Of a stretch of DNA of 27,081 nt, positions 1 to 8,052 are shown in pieces. Source of the DNA: Ruminococcus sp. GTDB lineage: Bacteria; Bacillota; Clostridia; Oscillospirales; Acutalibacteraceae. A program made the translations under genes and the position numbers. Position 1 is the first letter of the stretch. Every line of letters starts with the position of its first letter. The DNA is taken from positions 1 to 27,081 of the forward strand of contig SFIQ01000037.1 of assembly GCA_004555265.1 (NCBI GenBank), given 5' to 3'. The notes under the pieces are model-generated. The model was not told the DNA's origin. It did not search any database and saw only the letters and a program-made list of their open reading frames with translations.

Positions 1-92
1 CCCTCCGTCACGCGCTTTGCGCGTGCCACCCGCTGACGGCGGCGGTCTCCCTCTGTCGCTTCGCGACATCTCCCTCACACTGTGAGGGAGTC
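1..92. repeat. Intergenic palindromic repeat block, copy 1
   Basis: This 92-bp block is identical to 17703-17794. It is a string of short hairpins: CACGCGC/GCGCGTG, TGTCGC/GCGACA and CTCCCTCA/TGAGGGAG. Part of it recurs at about 3357-3390. It carries no credible gene, and the rest of the stretch up to the rny terminator (93-243) shows nothing else I can name. Confidence 0.85.
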
Positions 93-243
93 GACCCTCC
101 CAGAGGGAGGAATATAAGGATTGCGGCTACGCCGCTAAATAATAATTTGTACCATTCCCTAATCGAGAATCGGGATGTTCCGATTCGCACCAATTTCCAT
201 TCGAGAGGATAAAGTCAAGAACCGTACAAAGTAAACCAACGAT

Positions 244-284
244 ACAAAACCGCCCCGACTCTGTATCCGGCAGAATCGGAGCGG
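244..284 (-). terminator. Rho-independent terminator of rny
   Basis: Read on the minus strand, a 14-bp stem (271-284 pairing with 250-263, two G-U pairs) is followed by TTTTGT. It lies 13 bp past the rny stop codon. Confidence 0.8.
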
Positions 285-296
285 CAAATGAAGCAC

Positions 297-1853
297 TTAT
301 TTTGCGTATTCGATTGCCCGGTTCTCACGGATAATATGCACCTTGATTTGCCCGGGATATTCCAACTCGTCCTCGATTTTTTTCACAATATCGCGGGCGA
401 CAATGGTCATACGGTCGTCGGATACAACATCGGGATTCACCATAATGCGAATCTCGCGCCCTGCCTGAATGGCAAAGGATTTTTCAACGCCGTCAAAAGA
501 AGTTGCGATCTCCTCCAGCTTTTCAAGGCGTTTAATATAATTCTGCACATTTTCACGGCGGGCGCCGGGGCGTGCCGCAGAAATGGCGTCTGCCGCCTGC
601 ACAAGGCAAGCCACAACGGTTTTGGCTTCCACATCGCCGTGGTGCGCCTGAATGGCATGCACGACCTGTTCGTTTTCGCGGTATTTTTTGGCGTATTCCA
701 CGCCGAGCTCAATGTGCGTCCCGTCATATTCACGGTCAAGCGCCTTGCCGATGTCGTGCAAAAGCCCTGCGCGCTTTGCGGTTTTCACATCTGCGCCGAG
801 CTCCGCCGCCATTAACCCTGCAAGGTACGAAACCTCCAAAGAATGGTTGAGCACATTTTGCCCGTAGCTGGTTCTGTATTTCAGCTTGCCGAGCAATTTG
901 ACAAGTTCAGGGTGCACGCCGTTGACGCCGGCGTCAATCACCGCACGCTCACCCGTTTGGCGAACGGTCTGCTCGACCTCGCGGCGGGATTTTTCATACA
1001 TTTCCTCAATGCGGGCAGGGTGAATTCGCCCGTCGGAAATGAGTTTTTCAATCGTCAAACGCGCCACCTCGCGGCGTACCGGCTCAAAGCTGGACACGGT
1101 AATGGCCTCGGGGGTGTCGTCGATAATCAAATCCACACCTGTAATGGTTTCCAAGGTACGAATATTTCTGCCTTCACGGCCGATAATTCTGCCCTTCATT
1201 TCGTCATTGGGCAACGCGACCACCGAAACGGTCGCCTCGGACGCGTGGTCTGCCGCGCAACGCTGAATGGCGGTTGAAATAATCTCCCGCGCGAGCGTGT
1301 CCGCCTCATCCTTGGTGCGCTGCTCAAAGTCCATAATGCGGACGGCCTTGTCGTGTGTCAGCTCCTCGTCGAGGTTGCTTAACAGCAAGGATTTTGCCTG
1401 TTCCTTCGTAAAGCCTGAAATTTTTTCAAGCATATCGAATTGGCTTTTTTTGATTTGCTCGACTTCCGCGAGCTTTTCGTCTGCTTCTTTGAGTTTTTGG
1501 CTCAAAGCTTCTTCTTTTTTCTCTATCGCTTCGACTTTTTTGTCAAGCGATTCTTCTTTTTGAATCAGCCGTCTTTCCTGACGCTGTACTTCGGCACGGC
1601 GTTCCTTGGTTTCCTTTTCGGCCTCGGTAATGAGCCTGTGGGCTTCGTCTTTGGCTTCCAGCACAGTTTCTTTCCGTTTGCTTTCCGCCGTTTGCACCGC
1701 TTGGTTGACAATACGCGCCGCTTCCTCTGTTGCAGAGCCGATTGCCGCCTCGGCAACCTTTTTACGATGCGCGCCGCCCAGCACAAACCCGAGCACACCG
1801 AATACCACTGCCGCCGCCACCGCTGCGATGACTGCAATAAGTATCGGATTCAA
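297..1853 (-). CDS. rny: Ribonuclease Y
   Basis: Membrane-anchored endoribonuclease that starts mRNA decay in many Firmicutes. The protein shows the family order: one N-terminal membrane helix (about residues 2-25), a long charged coiled coil (about 30-190), a KH RNA-binding domain with GRIIGREGRN, and an HD phosphohydrolase domain with the metal-binding pair in LLHDIGKA. I chose the TTG at 1853 because a strong AGGAGG lies 11 bases upstream (1865-1870), the N terminus then reads NPILIAVIAA as in family members, and the 518-residue length is typical. A longer frame begins with another TTG at 1886 but would place the ribosome site inside the gene. It is monocistronic, with its own sigma-A promoter and terminator. 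Confidence 0.95.
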   Translation of the reverse strand: MNPILIAVIAAVAAAVVFGVLGFVLGGAHRKKVAEAAIGSATEEAARIVNQAVQTAESKRKETVLEAKDEAHRLITEAEKETKERRAEVQRQERRLIQKEESLDKKVEAIEKKEEALSQKLKEADEKLAEVEQIKKSQFDMLEKISGFTKEQAKSLLLSNLDEELTHDKAVRIMDFEQRTKDEADTLAREIISTAIQRCAADHASEATVSVVALPNDEMKGRIIGREGRNIRTLETITGVDLIIDDTPEAITVSSFEPVRREVARLTIEKLISDGRIHPARIEEMYEKSRREVEQTVRQTGERAVIDAGVNGVHPELVKLLGKLKYRTSYGQNVLNHSLEVSYLAGLMAAELGADVKTAKRAGLLHDIGKALDREYDGTHIELGVEYAKKYRENEQVVHAIQAHHGDVEAKTVVACLVQAADAISAARPGARRENVQNYIKRLEKLEEIATSFDGVEKSFAIQAGREIRIMVNPDVVSDDRMTIVARDIVKKIEDELEYPGQIKVHIIRENRAIEYAK

Positions 1854-1957
1854 AAAGCATAGCACCTCCTTTTGAAAAATTTTCAATTTTATGGAATGAT
1901 TACAAGAAAATCAAACGGACAGCATACTATGATCGCGTATAGTACACTATCTTAGTT

Positions 1958-1986
1958 ATTTTATATCTTTTCGGTGTTTCTGTCAA
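1958..1986 (-). promoter_or_regulatory. Sigma-A promoter of rny
   Basis: TTGACA (1981-1986) and TAAAAT (1958-1963) on the minus strand with a 17-bp spacer. Just downstream lies the near-palindrome ATAGTGTACTAT, which could be an operator, but nothing else supports that. Confidence 0.8.
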
Positions 1987-2035
1987 GAAAAAGACGAAAT
2001 CGCGGCAAAAATTTTTACACTTTTTATTAAAATGT

Positions 2036-2065
2036 GTATATTTTTCCACCGAAGCGGGCACACTT
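2036..2065 (+). promoter_or_regulatory. Candidate sigma-F-like (forespore) promoter of the M23 gene
   Basis: GTATA (2036-2040), a 15-bp spacer, then GGGCACACTT (2056-2065). This fits the Bacillus sigma-F pattern (GYWTA, 15, GGNRANAMTW) with one mismatch. The predicted transcript start falls close to the ribosome site GGAGGTG (2073-2079). An overlapping sigma-A-like pair, TTTACA (2014-2019) and TATATT (2037-2042) with 17 bp between, is an alternative. Confidence 0.5.
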
Positions 2066-2086
2066 TCTCAACGGAGGTGTCAGAAA

Positions 2087-2803
2087 ATGTCTGAACGCAA
2101 AAAAGCCGAAAAGGGCTTCAAAAAATTCGGAAAACGCACGGCTTTGCTGTATGCGGGGCTGGTCATTGCGTTGTGCGCGGCATTTGCCGTCGCCAAAAAC
2201 GCCGCCGCATTTCGCTTAACGCCGAAAGAAGCGGACGAAACACAAACCGCCGCGCCGAGTGTCAAATTCGATGCGTCGGATTTGGCGCCGTATACCCAAT
2301 CGTCGGAGACAACCGCCGCCCCGACCGAACCCACCCCGACCGAGACACAGCCCGATGAACAGGCAGTCGTCGCACAAGAGGACGGCATTGCGCGCGCCGA
2401 GCACTTTTCTTTGCCGCTTTTGAGCGAAGTGGACAAGCCGTTTTCGGGCGGGGATATGGTGCAGTCCAAAACCATGGGGGATTGGCGCGTACACAACGGC
2501 GTGGATTTTCGCGGCACGGTCGGTGACCAGGTGCGCGCCGTCAACAACGGCGTGGTAAAAGCGGTATATGACGATGTTTTATGGGGCACGGTGGTGGAAA
2601 TCGACCACGGCAACGGGCTTGTTGCACGCTACTGCGGGCTCGGCAAGGGCAGTACCGCCGCAGTCGGCGACAAAGTGAAAATCAACGACCGCATCGGCAA
2701 TTTGGGGAGCGTGCCCGTCGAGTCGGCAGACGAAGTGCATTTGCATTTTGAAATGCGCCAAGACGGCACCGCCGTGGACCCTATGCCGATATTGGAATCC
2801 TGA
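2087..2803 (+). CDS. Membrane-anchored M23 (LytM-type) peptidase, SpoIIQ-like
   Basis: A 238-residue protein with a short basic N terminus, one membrane helix (about residues 22-40), a Thr/Pro/Glu-rich linker, and a C-terminal M23 domain. The zinc-type motifs HNGVD and HLHFE are both present, so the domain may be catalytically intact; the usual YxHL motif reads RYCGL, with the His replaced. Size, topology and the sigma-F-like promoter resemble SpoIIQ, the forespore partner of the SpoIIIA channel. In B. subtilis SpoIIQ the zinc site is lost, while some clostridial versions keep it. The start is set by GGAGGTG eight bases before the ATG. SpoIIQ identity is inference; a general cell-wall endopeptidase is the alternative. 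Confidence 0.8.
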   Translation: MSERKKAEKGFKKFGKRTALLYAGLVIALCAAFAVAKNAAAFRLTPKEADETQTAAPSVKFDASDLAPYTQSSETTAAPTEPTPTETQPDEQAVVAQEDGIARAEHFSLPLLSEVDKPFSGGDMVQSKTMGDWRVHNGVDFRGTVGDQVRAVNNGVVKAVYDDVLWGTVVEIDHGNGLVARYCGLGKGSTAAVGDKVKINDRIGNLGSVPVESADEVHLHFEMRQDGTAVDPMPILES

Positions 2804-2804
2804 C

Positions 2805-2872
2805 TTTTGCTTCGAAATTTTGCTTCGAAATTTTGCTTCGTAAGTTTTGCTTCGTAAATTTTGCTTCGTAAA
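2805..2872. repeat. Five tandem 13-14 bp units
   Basis: Five head-to-tail copies of TTTTGCTTCGAAA or TTTTGCTTCGTAA(A/G) begin two bases after the M23 stop codon. The first two units contain the palindrome TTCGAA. No GC-rich terminator is seen for the M23 gene. Confidence 0.85.
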
Positions 2873-2992
2873 TTTACTTTGCAGATACGCTTTACAAATC
2901 CTCTCGATTGGAAATCTGTACCGATAGGGAACGGTCGTACCATTCCGTCAGTCGCACCTGCGCGACGGCAAATTGGGGGTTGTAGGGGGTAT

Positions 2993-3660
2993 GGTAGGGC
3001 GGGGTGATTCCCCTGTTCGCGGAAATGTCTGTTATAATAGAGTAGGGCGGGGGCTTGCTCCCGCCGTTAATTCACCTCAAACTCCGCGGCGGGGGCAAAA
3101 TTCTCCGAATTCGGGCACCCTTTTGTCTGCTTCGCAGACAATTCACGAATCGCCCGCCGTTTCCGCCCCCTCTCAGAGGGGGCTGTCAAATGCGTAGCAT
3201 TTGACTGGGGGAGAGATTTTTCCGGTTCTCTCCCTCCGTCTTTTGCCTGCGGCAAAAGCCACCTCCCTCTAAGAGGGAGGGGATGCAGGTCGGCGTCTCG
3301 GCGCCCCGTTGTAGGGGCGGGTCTCCGCGCCCGCCCGTGGATTTTGATGTATTTTACCCCTCCGTCACGCGCTTTGCGCGCGCCACCTCCCCAATAAATG
3401 GGGAGGTTTGCGGAACGGTCAAGACCGTTCCCTACGGGTTGTAGGGGCGATTCACGAATCGCCCGCCGTTTCCGCCCACTCCGAGAGGGGGCATAAGCGG
3501 CGGGAGCAAAATTCTCCGAATTCGGGCACCCTTTTGTCTGCTTCGCAGACATTTCCCCTATCAGGGGAATCACCCCGCCCTACCGATAAACCAATTTGCA
3601 TTGCGAAAAATTTACGGGGCGCCGAGTCGACGCCCCCTACGCTCGCATTTCAGGTTGCCC
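2993..3660. repeat. Mosaic of palindromic repeat modules, region A
   Basis: The stretch between the M23 gene and the ATPase terminator holds no convincing gene. It is built of short hairpin modules reused elsewhere in the window. Positions 2993-3066 match 17835-17908 and both carry TGTTATAATAG. Positions 3154-3389 match 17501-17732. The modules GGAACGGTC/GACCGTTCC and GGGCGATTC/GAATCGCCC recur at about 17160-17212. The block with TGTCTGCTTCGCAGACA occurs twice here (about 3090-3140 and 3505-3550). Long minus-strand frames through it are translated repeats. Confidence 0.8.
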
Positions 3661-3711
3661 GTTCCGTTACCCCCACAACCCCAATTTTATCGCATTACAA
3701 TAAAAAACACC

Positions 3712-3750
3712 ACAAAACACCCCGACAAGCGAAATCTGCCTGTCGGGGTG
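3712..3750 (-). terminator. Rho-independent terminator of the ATPase gene
   Basis: A perfect 10-bp stem (3741-3750 with 3718-3727, CACCCCGACA/TGTCGGGGTG), followed on the minus strand by TTTTGTGGTGTTTTTT. Confidence 0.85.
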
Positions 3751-3769
3751 CTTTTCTAAGCCTTCGCTT

Positions 3770-6430
3770 TTATGCTTTTTTCGCCTTGTGCTTACTATAC
3801 AGCCGCTCAAAGAATTTAACGATTTCCACAAGCGGGATAATGCTGACCGCCAACAACAGCGCGATGACATACTCTTTCAGGTCGATAAACTCAAACCCGA
3901 ACGCTTCGCGCAGGAACGGAATATAGATAACCGCCGTGGTGGTAATGAGCGAAGCGACGGTCGACAGCGCCAAGAATTTGTTTTGATGCCCAATCGTGAA
4001 AAGAGAGCCCTTTTGCGAACGCATATTGAGCGAATGGAAAATCTCGCACATCGACATGGTCAAAAACGCCATCGTCATCCCGTCGGCGCTGTTTGCGATT
4101 TCCCAAACGCCGGCTTCGAGGCGATGCCCGACGAAATACGCCAAAATCGTCAGCACGGTGACCAGCAAGCCTTGGTAGGCAATATCGCCGCCGACGCCGC
4201 CTGCAAAAATGCCGTCCGTGGATTTACGCGGCGGGCGTTTCATCAGATTTTTCTCGCCTTTTTCCATACTCAGCGCCAGCGCGGGGAAGCAGTCGGTCAC
4301 CAGGTTAATCCACAACAGGTGCACCGGCTTCAAAATCGTAAAGCCCAAAATGTTGGCGAAGAAAATCGACATAACCTCGCTCAAATTCGACGCGAGCAGG
4401 AACTGAATGGATTTGCGGATATTGTCATAAATGCGTCTGCCTTCTTCCACAGCGGACACAATCGTGGCGAAGTTATCGTCCGCCAAAACCATATCGGCAA
4501 CATTTTTCGTAACATCCGTTCCCGTAATGCCCATGCCGACGCCGATGTCGGCACTCTTAATGGACGGGGCGTCGTTCACGCCGTCGCCCGTCATGGCGGT
4601 AATCATGCCGCGCGAACGCCACGCGTTGACAATGCGCACCTTGTGTTCGGGCTGCACACGCGCATAGACCGAATACTGTGTGACCTTTTCTTTGAAATCC
4701 TCGTCGGAAATCTCATTGAGTTCTGCGCCCGTAATCGCTTCGGACGGGTCGCTGATGATGCCCAATTCCGTCGCAATGGCAACGGCGGTATCTTTGTGGT
4801 CGCCGGTAATCATAATCGGGCGGATGCCTGCCGAACGGCACTCGGCAATCGCGTCTTTGACTTCGGGGCGCACGGGGTCAATCATGCCGACCAAGCCGAC
4901 GAACACCAAATCGTGTTCGAGCGCTTCGGGGCTTTGGTCCGCAGGTACGGCGTCGAGCGTTTTAAAACTGCACGCCAGCACGCGCAACGCACGGTCGGCG
5001 TATGCCTTGTTCTGTTGTAAAATCGCCGCACGATCCGATTCGGTCAAATCGGCAGGCGCGCCGTTTTTGAGGATTTTTGTGCAGTTTTTGAGCACCTCGT
5101 CGGGGGCGCCTTTGGTAAACTGTAACACACCGTCGGCGGTTTTGTGCACCGTGGTCATCATTTTGCGCATCGAGTCAAACGGCGCCTCACCGACACGCGG
5201 CGCGGCCTTTAACAGGTCGTTTTTATTGAGATTTAACGAAAGCGCATACGCCACCAGCGCCGCCTCCGTCGGCTCACCGACCAAATTGCCCTCGCTGTCA
5301 ATATTGACATCGGTGCAAAGCGCCATACCCTTTGCGAGCAGGGTTTCGTCGTCGCCGTAATGCTCGACGACAGTCATTTTGTTTTGCGTGAGCGTACCGG
5401 TTTTGTCCGAGCAGATAATCTGCGCACAGCCGAGCGTTTCCACCGCGGTCAGTTTGCGGATAATCGCGTTTTTCTTCGACATGGTGGTCACGCCGATGGA
5501 CAGCACCACCGTGACGACCGCCGCCAAGCCCTCGGGGATTGCGGCAACCGCCAAAGACACTGCGAGCATAAACGAGTCAAGTAAAAATGCAAAATCGGGG
5601 GTATTCCCGCCGACAAAGCAACGGACAATATCGAAGCCGAACATAAAGATACAAATGCCGAGCACCAAAAAGCTCAAAATCTTGCTCAACTGCGCAAGCT
5701 TCTTTTGCAGCGGCGTCTGCCCGTCCTCGGCAGCCGCCAACGCGCCGGCAATTTTGCCCATTTCGGTGTCCATACCCGTGGCGGTCACAACTGCGCGCCC
5801 GCGCCCGTACACCACCGACGAGCCCATATACATCATATTTTTGCGGTCGCCCAGCGGCACATCTTTTTGGTCGCCCAAGCCGATGGCAGATATCATCTTG
5901 TTGACGGGCACAGACTCGCCCGTCAGCGCCGCCTCTTCGATTTTTAAGCTCGCGCATTCAATAATGCGCGCGTCAGCAGGCACCGCGTCGCCCGCTTCGA
6001 GCAAAATAACATCGCCGACGACCAAATCCTCGCTATGGATTTCCACAACATTGCCGTCGCGCAGCACCTTTGAGGTCGCCGCCGCCATTTCCTGCAAGGC
6101 TTCAATCGCCTTTTCCGCCTTGCTCTCCTGATACACGCCGAGCACGGCATTGATGATGACCACTGCCAAAATGATGACCACATCGGTCGGGGCTTCGTGC
6201 TCCATAATGGAGGTGATCGCCGAAATGACCGCCGCGACAATCAAAATGATAATCATCGGGTCTGTGAACTGCTCTAAAAATCTGCGCGCGAGGGATTTCT
6301 TTTTGCCCTCTTTCAATTTGTTTTTGCCGTTTTCCGCAAGCCGCTTTTGCGCCTCCGCGGCAGTCAAGCCGTTTTCGGTGCTTTGGACTTCTGCAAAAAC
6401 TTCTTCTGTGGAATGCAAATATTCTTGCAT
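3770..6430 (-). CDS. P-type cation-transporting ATPase (P2A; probable Mn2+/Ca2+ exporter)
   Basis: An 886-residue ATP-driven cation pump of the SERCA/PMR1 type. In order: a cation-ATPase N-terminal domain, M1-M2 (about 56-100), actuator domain with TGES (170-173), M4 with IPEGL (about 298-302), the phosphorylation site SDKTGTLT (Asp342), MITGDHKDT and GDGVNDAPSIK in the P domain, then M5-M10 including NLVTD in M6. I start at the ATG at 6430 because AAGGAGG lies eight bases upstream; the frame stays open to 6535 only through an inserted repeat. The gene sits behind a yybP-ykoY manganese riboswitch, so Mn2+ export is the best guess, as for pneumococcal MgtA. Substrate is inferred from that control; calcium or mixed specificity remains possible. 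Confidence 0.93.
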   Translation of the reverse strand: MQEYLHSTEEVFAEVQSTENGLTAAEAQKRLAENGKNKLKEGKKKSLARRFLEQFTDPMIIILIVAAVISAITSIMEHEAPTDVVIILAVVIINAVLGVYQESKAEKAIEALQEMAAATSKVLRDGNVVEIHSEDLVVGDVILLEAGDAVPADARIIECASLKIEEAALTGESVPVNKMISAIGLGDQKDVPLGDRKNMMYMGSSVVYGRGRAVVTATGMDTEMGKIAGALAAAEDGQTPLQKKLAQLSKILSFLVLGICIFMFGFDIVRCFVGGNTPDFAFLLDSFMLAVSLAVAAIPEGLAAVVTVVLSIGVTTMSKKNAIIRKLTAVETLGCAQIICSDKTGTLTQNKMTVVEHYGDDETLLAKGMALCTDVNIDSEGNLVGEPTEAALVAYALSLNLNKNDLLKAAPRVGEAPFDSMRKMMTTVHKTADGVLQFTKGAPDEVLKNCTKILKNGAPADLTESDRAAILQQNKAYADRALRVLACSFKTLDAVPADQSPEALEHDLVFVGLVGMIDPVRPEVKDAIAECRSAGIRPIMITGDHKDTAVAIATELGIISDPSEAITGAELNEISDEDFKEKVTQYSVYARVQPEHKVRIVNAWRSRGMITAMTGDGVNDAPSIKSADIGVGMGITGTDVTKNVADMVLADDNFATIVSAVEEGRRIYDNIRKSIQFLLASNLSEVMSIFFANILGFTILKPVHLLWINLVTDCFPALALSMEKGEKNLMKRPPRKSTDGIFAGGVGGDIAYQGLLVTVLTILAYFVGHRLEAGVWEIANSADGMTMAFLTMSMCEIFHSLNMRSQKGSLFTIGHQNKFLALSTVASLITTTAVIYIPFLREAFGFEFIDLKEYVIALLLAVSIIPLVEIVKFFERLYSKHKAKKA

Positions 6431-6460
6431 ACCGTTTGCCTCCTTGTTTTCTTTTTTGCT

Positions 6461-6643
6461 AAGGTGAGGGGAGTTGAACCCGATATGGTTTAACACGGTA
6501 TATTTCCGCTTGAACTGCGTTAAAAATCTTGCCATACGGCAGTATGGCGGCGATTTTGGGGCTGACGCCCGACAACGGTGAAAAAGTGAAAATACGCCGT
6601 AATATCAAATTTTCGGCATATTGTGTTCAACTCTCCTCACCTT
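6461..6643. mobile_element. MITE-like inverted-repeat element in the ATPase 5' UTR
   Basis: A 183-bp segment is bounded by 27-bp inverted arms (6461-6487 and 6617-6643, 24 of 27 matching, starting AAGGTGAGG). Inside is a perfect small hairpin, GCCATAC/GTATGGC (6531-6548). It lies between the riboswitch terminator and the ribosome site of the ATPase gene. No transposase and no clear target duplication are visible. It could instead be a large structured leader. Confidence 0.5.
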
Positions 6644-6645
6644 AA

Positions 6646-6687
6646 GAAAAAGACCTTGCGGCAGAACCGTACATTCTGCCGAAGGTC
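6646..6687 (-). terminator. Riboswitch expression-platform terminator
   Basis: On the minus strand GACCTT and GGCAGAA pair with TTCTGCC and AAGGTC (6652-6687), followed by TTTTTCTT. The 5' arm (CCTTC) can instead pair with GAAGG in the aptamer P1, which fits a ligand-ON switch. The 3' arm GCCGCAAGG is perfectly complementary to CCTTGCGGC near the transcript start (6789-6797). Confidence 0.75.
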
Positions 6688-6797
6688 TGGCTACCTAATC
6701 ACACGGGTTTTTAGGCTCGATGACCAGCCGGTTGCGGCATGTATGTTGACCATCGAGTAAAAGCTACTCCCCTTCTGCGGGCAAAAGCGCCGCAAGG
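6684..6797 (-). promoter_or_regulatory. yybP-ykoY (Mn2+) riboswitch
   Basis: The minus strand shows the family hallmarks: GAAGGGGAGTAGC (rc of 6763-6775), a helix ACTCGATG...CATCGAG, an ACCCG segment, then AGGTAGCCAGACCTTC closing the aptamer. This class senses Mn2+ and usually turns on exporters, including P-type ATPases such as YoaB. A strong promoter lies just upstream and a terminator just downstream. Recognition is by eye from conserved loops, without a covariance-model score. Confidence 0.82.
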
Positions 6798-6814
6798 ATA
6801 TTTTTCCAAAAAGC

Positions 6815-6843
6815 AGTATACCACTCTAATCAACACTTGTCAA
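6815..6843 (-). promoter_or_regulatory. Sigma-A promoter of the riboswitch-ATPase transcript
   Basis: TTGACA (6838-6843) and TATACT (6815-6820) on the minus strand with a 17-bp spacer, close to consensus. The -35 box overlaps the stop codon of the upstream gene. Confidence 0.85.
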
Positions 6844-8021
6844 GTATCTTTTTGCGGGAACAGGATATAGTTCAGTATACCCGCATTTTGCGCGGCAAAT
6901 ACTTGTTCGGGCGTATCCGCCACCACAAACAATGCTTTGGTTTGATAATTTTCCGCCAAACGATCTTGCAAAAGAGCGCACGCCGTCGGCACATACTGCT
7001 GTGCCTGCATACCCTCGGTATAGGTAACCTCGCCGAGGATCGTGCCGTCTGCAAGTGCGGTCGAACGCATATCCACGACGCTGTATTCGGCGGCACTGTC
7101 GAAAATCCCCCCGCCGTACAGTGACGAACTGCCCGAAAGCGCCGCCGACAGCGGCATATTCACCGCCAACGGCACATCGCCCGCAACAGCCGCCGCCTGT
7201 TCAATAAAATCGTGTAAAATCGCGTTGCGGCTGAAAATACTTTCCGCCTCGCCGGGGAAAACTGCGCGGTCGATATAGCGGCTTTCGGGGAACGAAACCC
7301 CGTCCAGCAATATCATATCCGCGCCGAACGCCACCGCTTCGTTTATCACCTGTAACAGATAGGTGCGCGCCGTTTCGGAATACGGGTTGAGCCACGGATT
7401 GCCGCCGTTGCGCGCGCTGTCGTCCAGCCAAACAGTCACACCGTCCGCCTCCGTGACCGCCGCGCCCGGCAAATTCGCCGCCGCAACGGGGTCTTGAAAA
7501 CAATACACGCGCAAAATAATTTTATAGCCGCCTGCTTTTAAGCGCGCCACGGTATCTGCCGCCGTTGTCACCGGGGCAGCTGCCGCGCCGATTTCCGCCG
7601 CCGTACTGCCGTCCGCAGCGGTGCAAAGCTGTCCGCTTGCGTCTTTAAAATCCACCAATACCGTATTTGCCGACTGTGCGGACAGCGTGCTTTGGAACAA
7701 ATCAAACGCAATCCCGCCGCCGAGCTCGTCGCCGTTCATATACACTGCTTGCCATTGCGCGGCAGCGCCGTCTGCCGTGGCGGTGTTGTCGCGCAACGGG
7801 CGCTTCGACAGCATAAACACCACCGACGCGACCGAAAACACGACAAAAAAAGCCAACACCAAACTAACCGCATACAAAATGGTATTGTTGCGCTCTTTTT
7901 TGCGGCGCGCGCGGCTTTCGCCGATGGCATATTTCGTGCCCGTACGCCGCCCCGGATAATTTTTAGAGAACGGATAATAACTTTTTTTTCGCGGCTTTAA
8001 ATTCTTGTCGTTCTGAAACAT
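6840..8021 (-). CDS. Membrane-anchored putative glycoside hydrolase (DUF4015-type TIM barrel)
   Basis: A 393-residue protein with a basic cytoplasmic N terminus, one membrane helix (about residues 50-72) and an extracytoplasmic domain. The domain follows the DUF4015 putative glycosyl hydrolase pattern: VLVDFKDASG, IILRVYCFQDP, a WLNPYS motif, then EAVAFGADMILLDGVSFP where family members have an Asp-rich strand. The catalytic activity of the family is not established. The ATG at 8021 is chosen over an upstream start because of spacing to a GGAAAAGAG site and because it lies just after the rnfA-like stop. It is the last gene of the rnfD-rnfE-rnfA-like operon (32 bp gap), so it may act with that membrane complex. 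Confidence 0.75.
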   Translation of the reverse strand: MFQNDKNLKPRKKSYYPFSKNYPGRRTGTKYAIGESRARRKKERNNTILYAVSLVLAFFVVFSVASVVFMLSKRPLRDNTATADGAAAQWQAVYMNGDELGGGIAFDLFQSTLSAQSANTVLVDFKDASGQLCTAADGSTAAEIGAAAAPVTTAADTVARLKAGGYKIILRVYCFQDPVAAANLPGAAVTEADGVTVWLDDSARNGGNPWLNPYSETARTYLLQVINEAVAFGADMILLDGVSFPESRYIDRAVFPGEAESIFSRNAILHDFIEQAAAVAGDVPLAVNMPLSAALSGSSSLYGGGIFDSAAEYSVVDMRSTALADGTILGEVTYTEGMQAQQYVPTACALLQDRLAENYQTKALFVVADTPEQVFAAQNAGILNYILFPQKDT

Positions 8022-8052
8022 GGTTTTCTCTTTTCCGGCAGAACTGCGGGCA

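Noticed and set aside
3067..3573. Minus-strand 168-codon frame and similar frames over the repeat regions (17217-17780)
   Set aside because: They are translations of palindromic repeats, with no ribosome site and no family features.
3788..5020. Long plus-strand frame opposite the ATPase gene
   Set aside because: A shadow of the GC-rich codon pattern of the ATPase; no start signals and a His/Arg/Asn-rich product.
6461..6643. tRNA or tRNA-like gene, suggested by GGGTTCAACTCCC in one arm
   Set aside because: The T-stem pairs poorly, no D or anticodon arm can be placed, and the arms are 130 bases apart.
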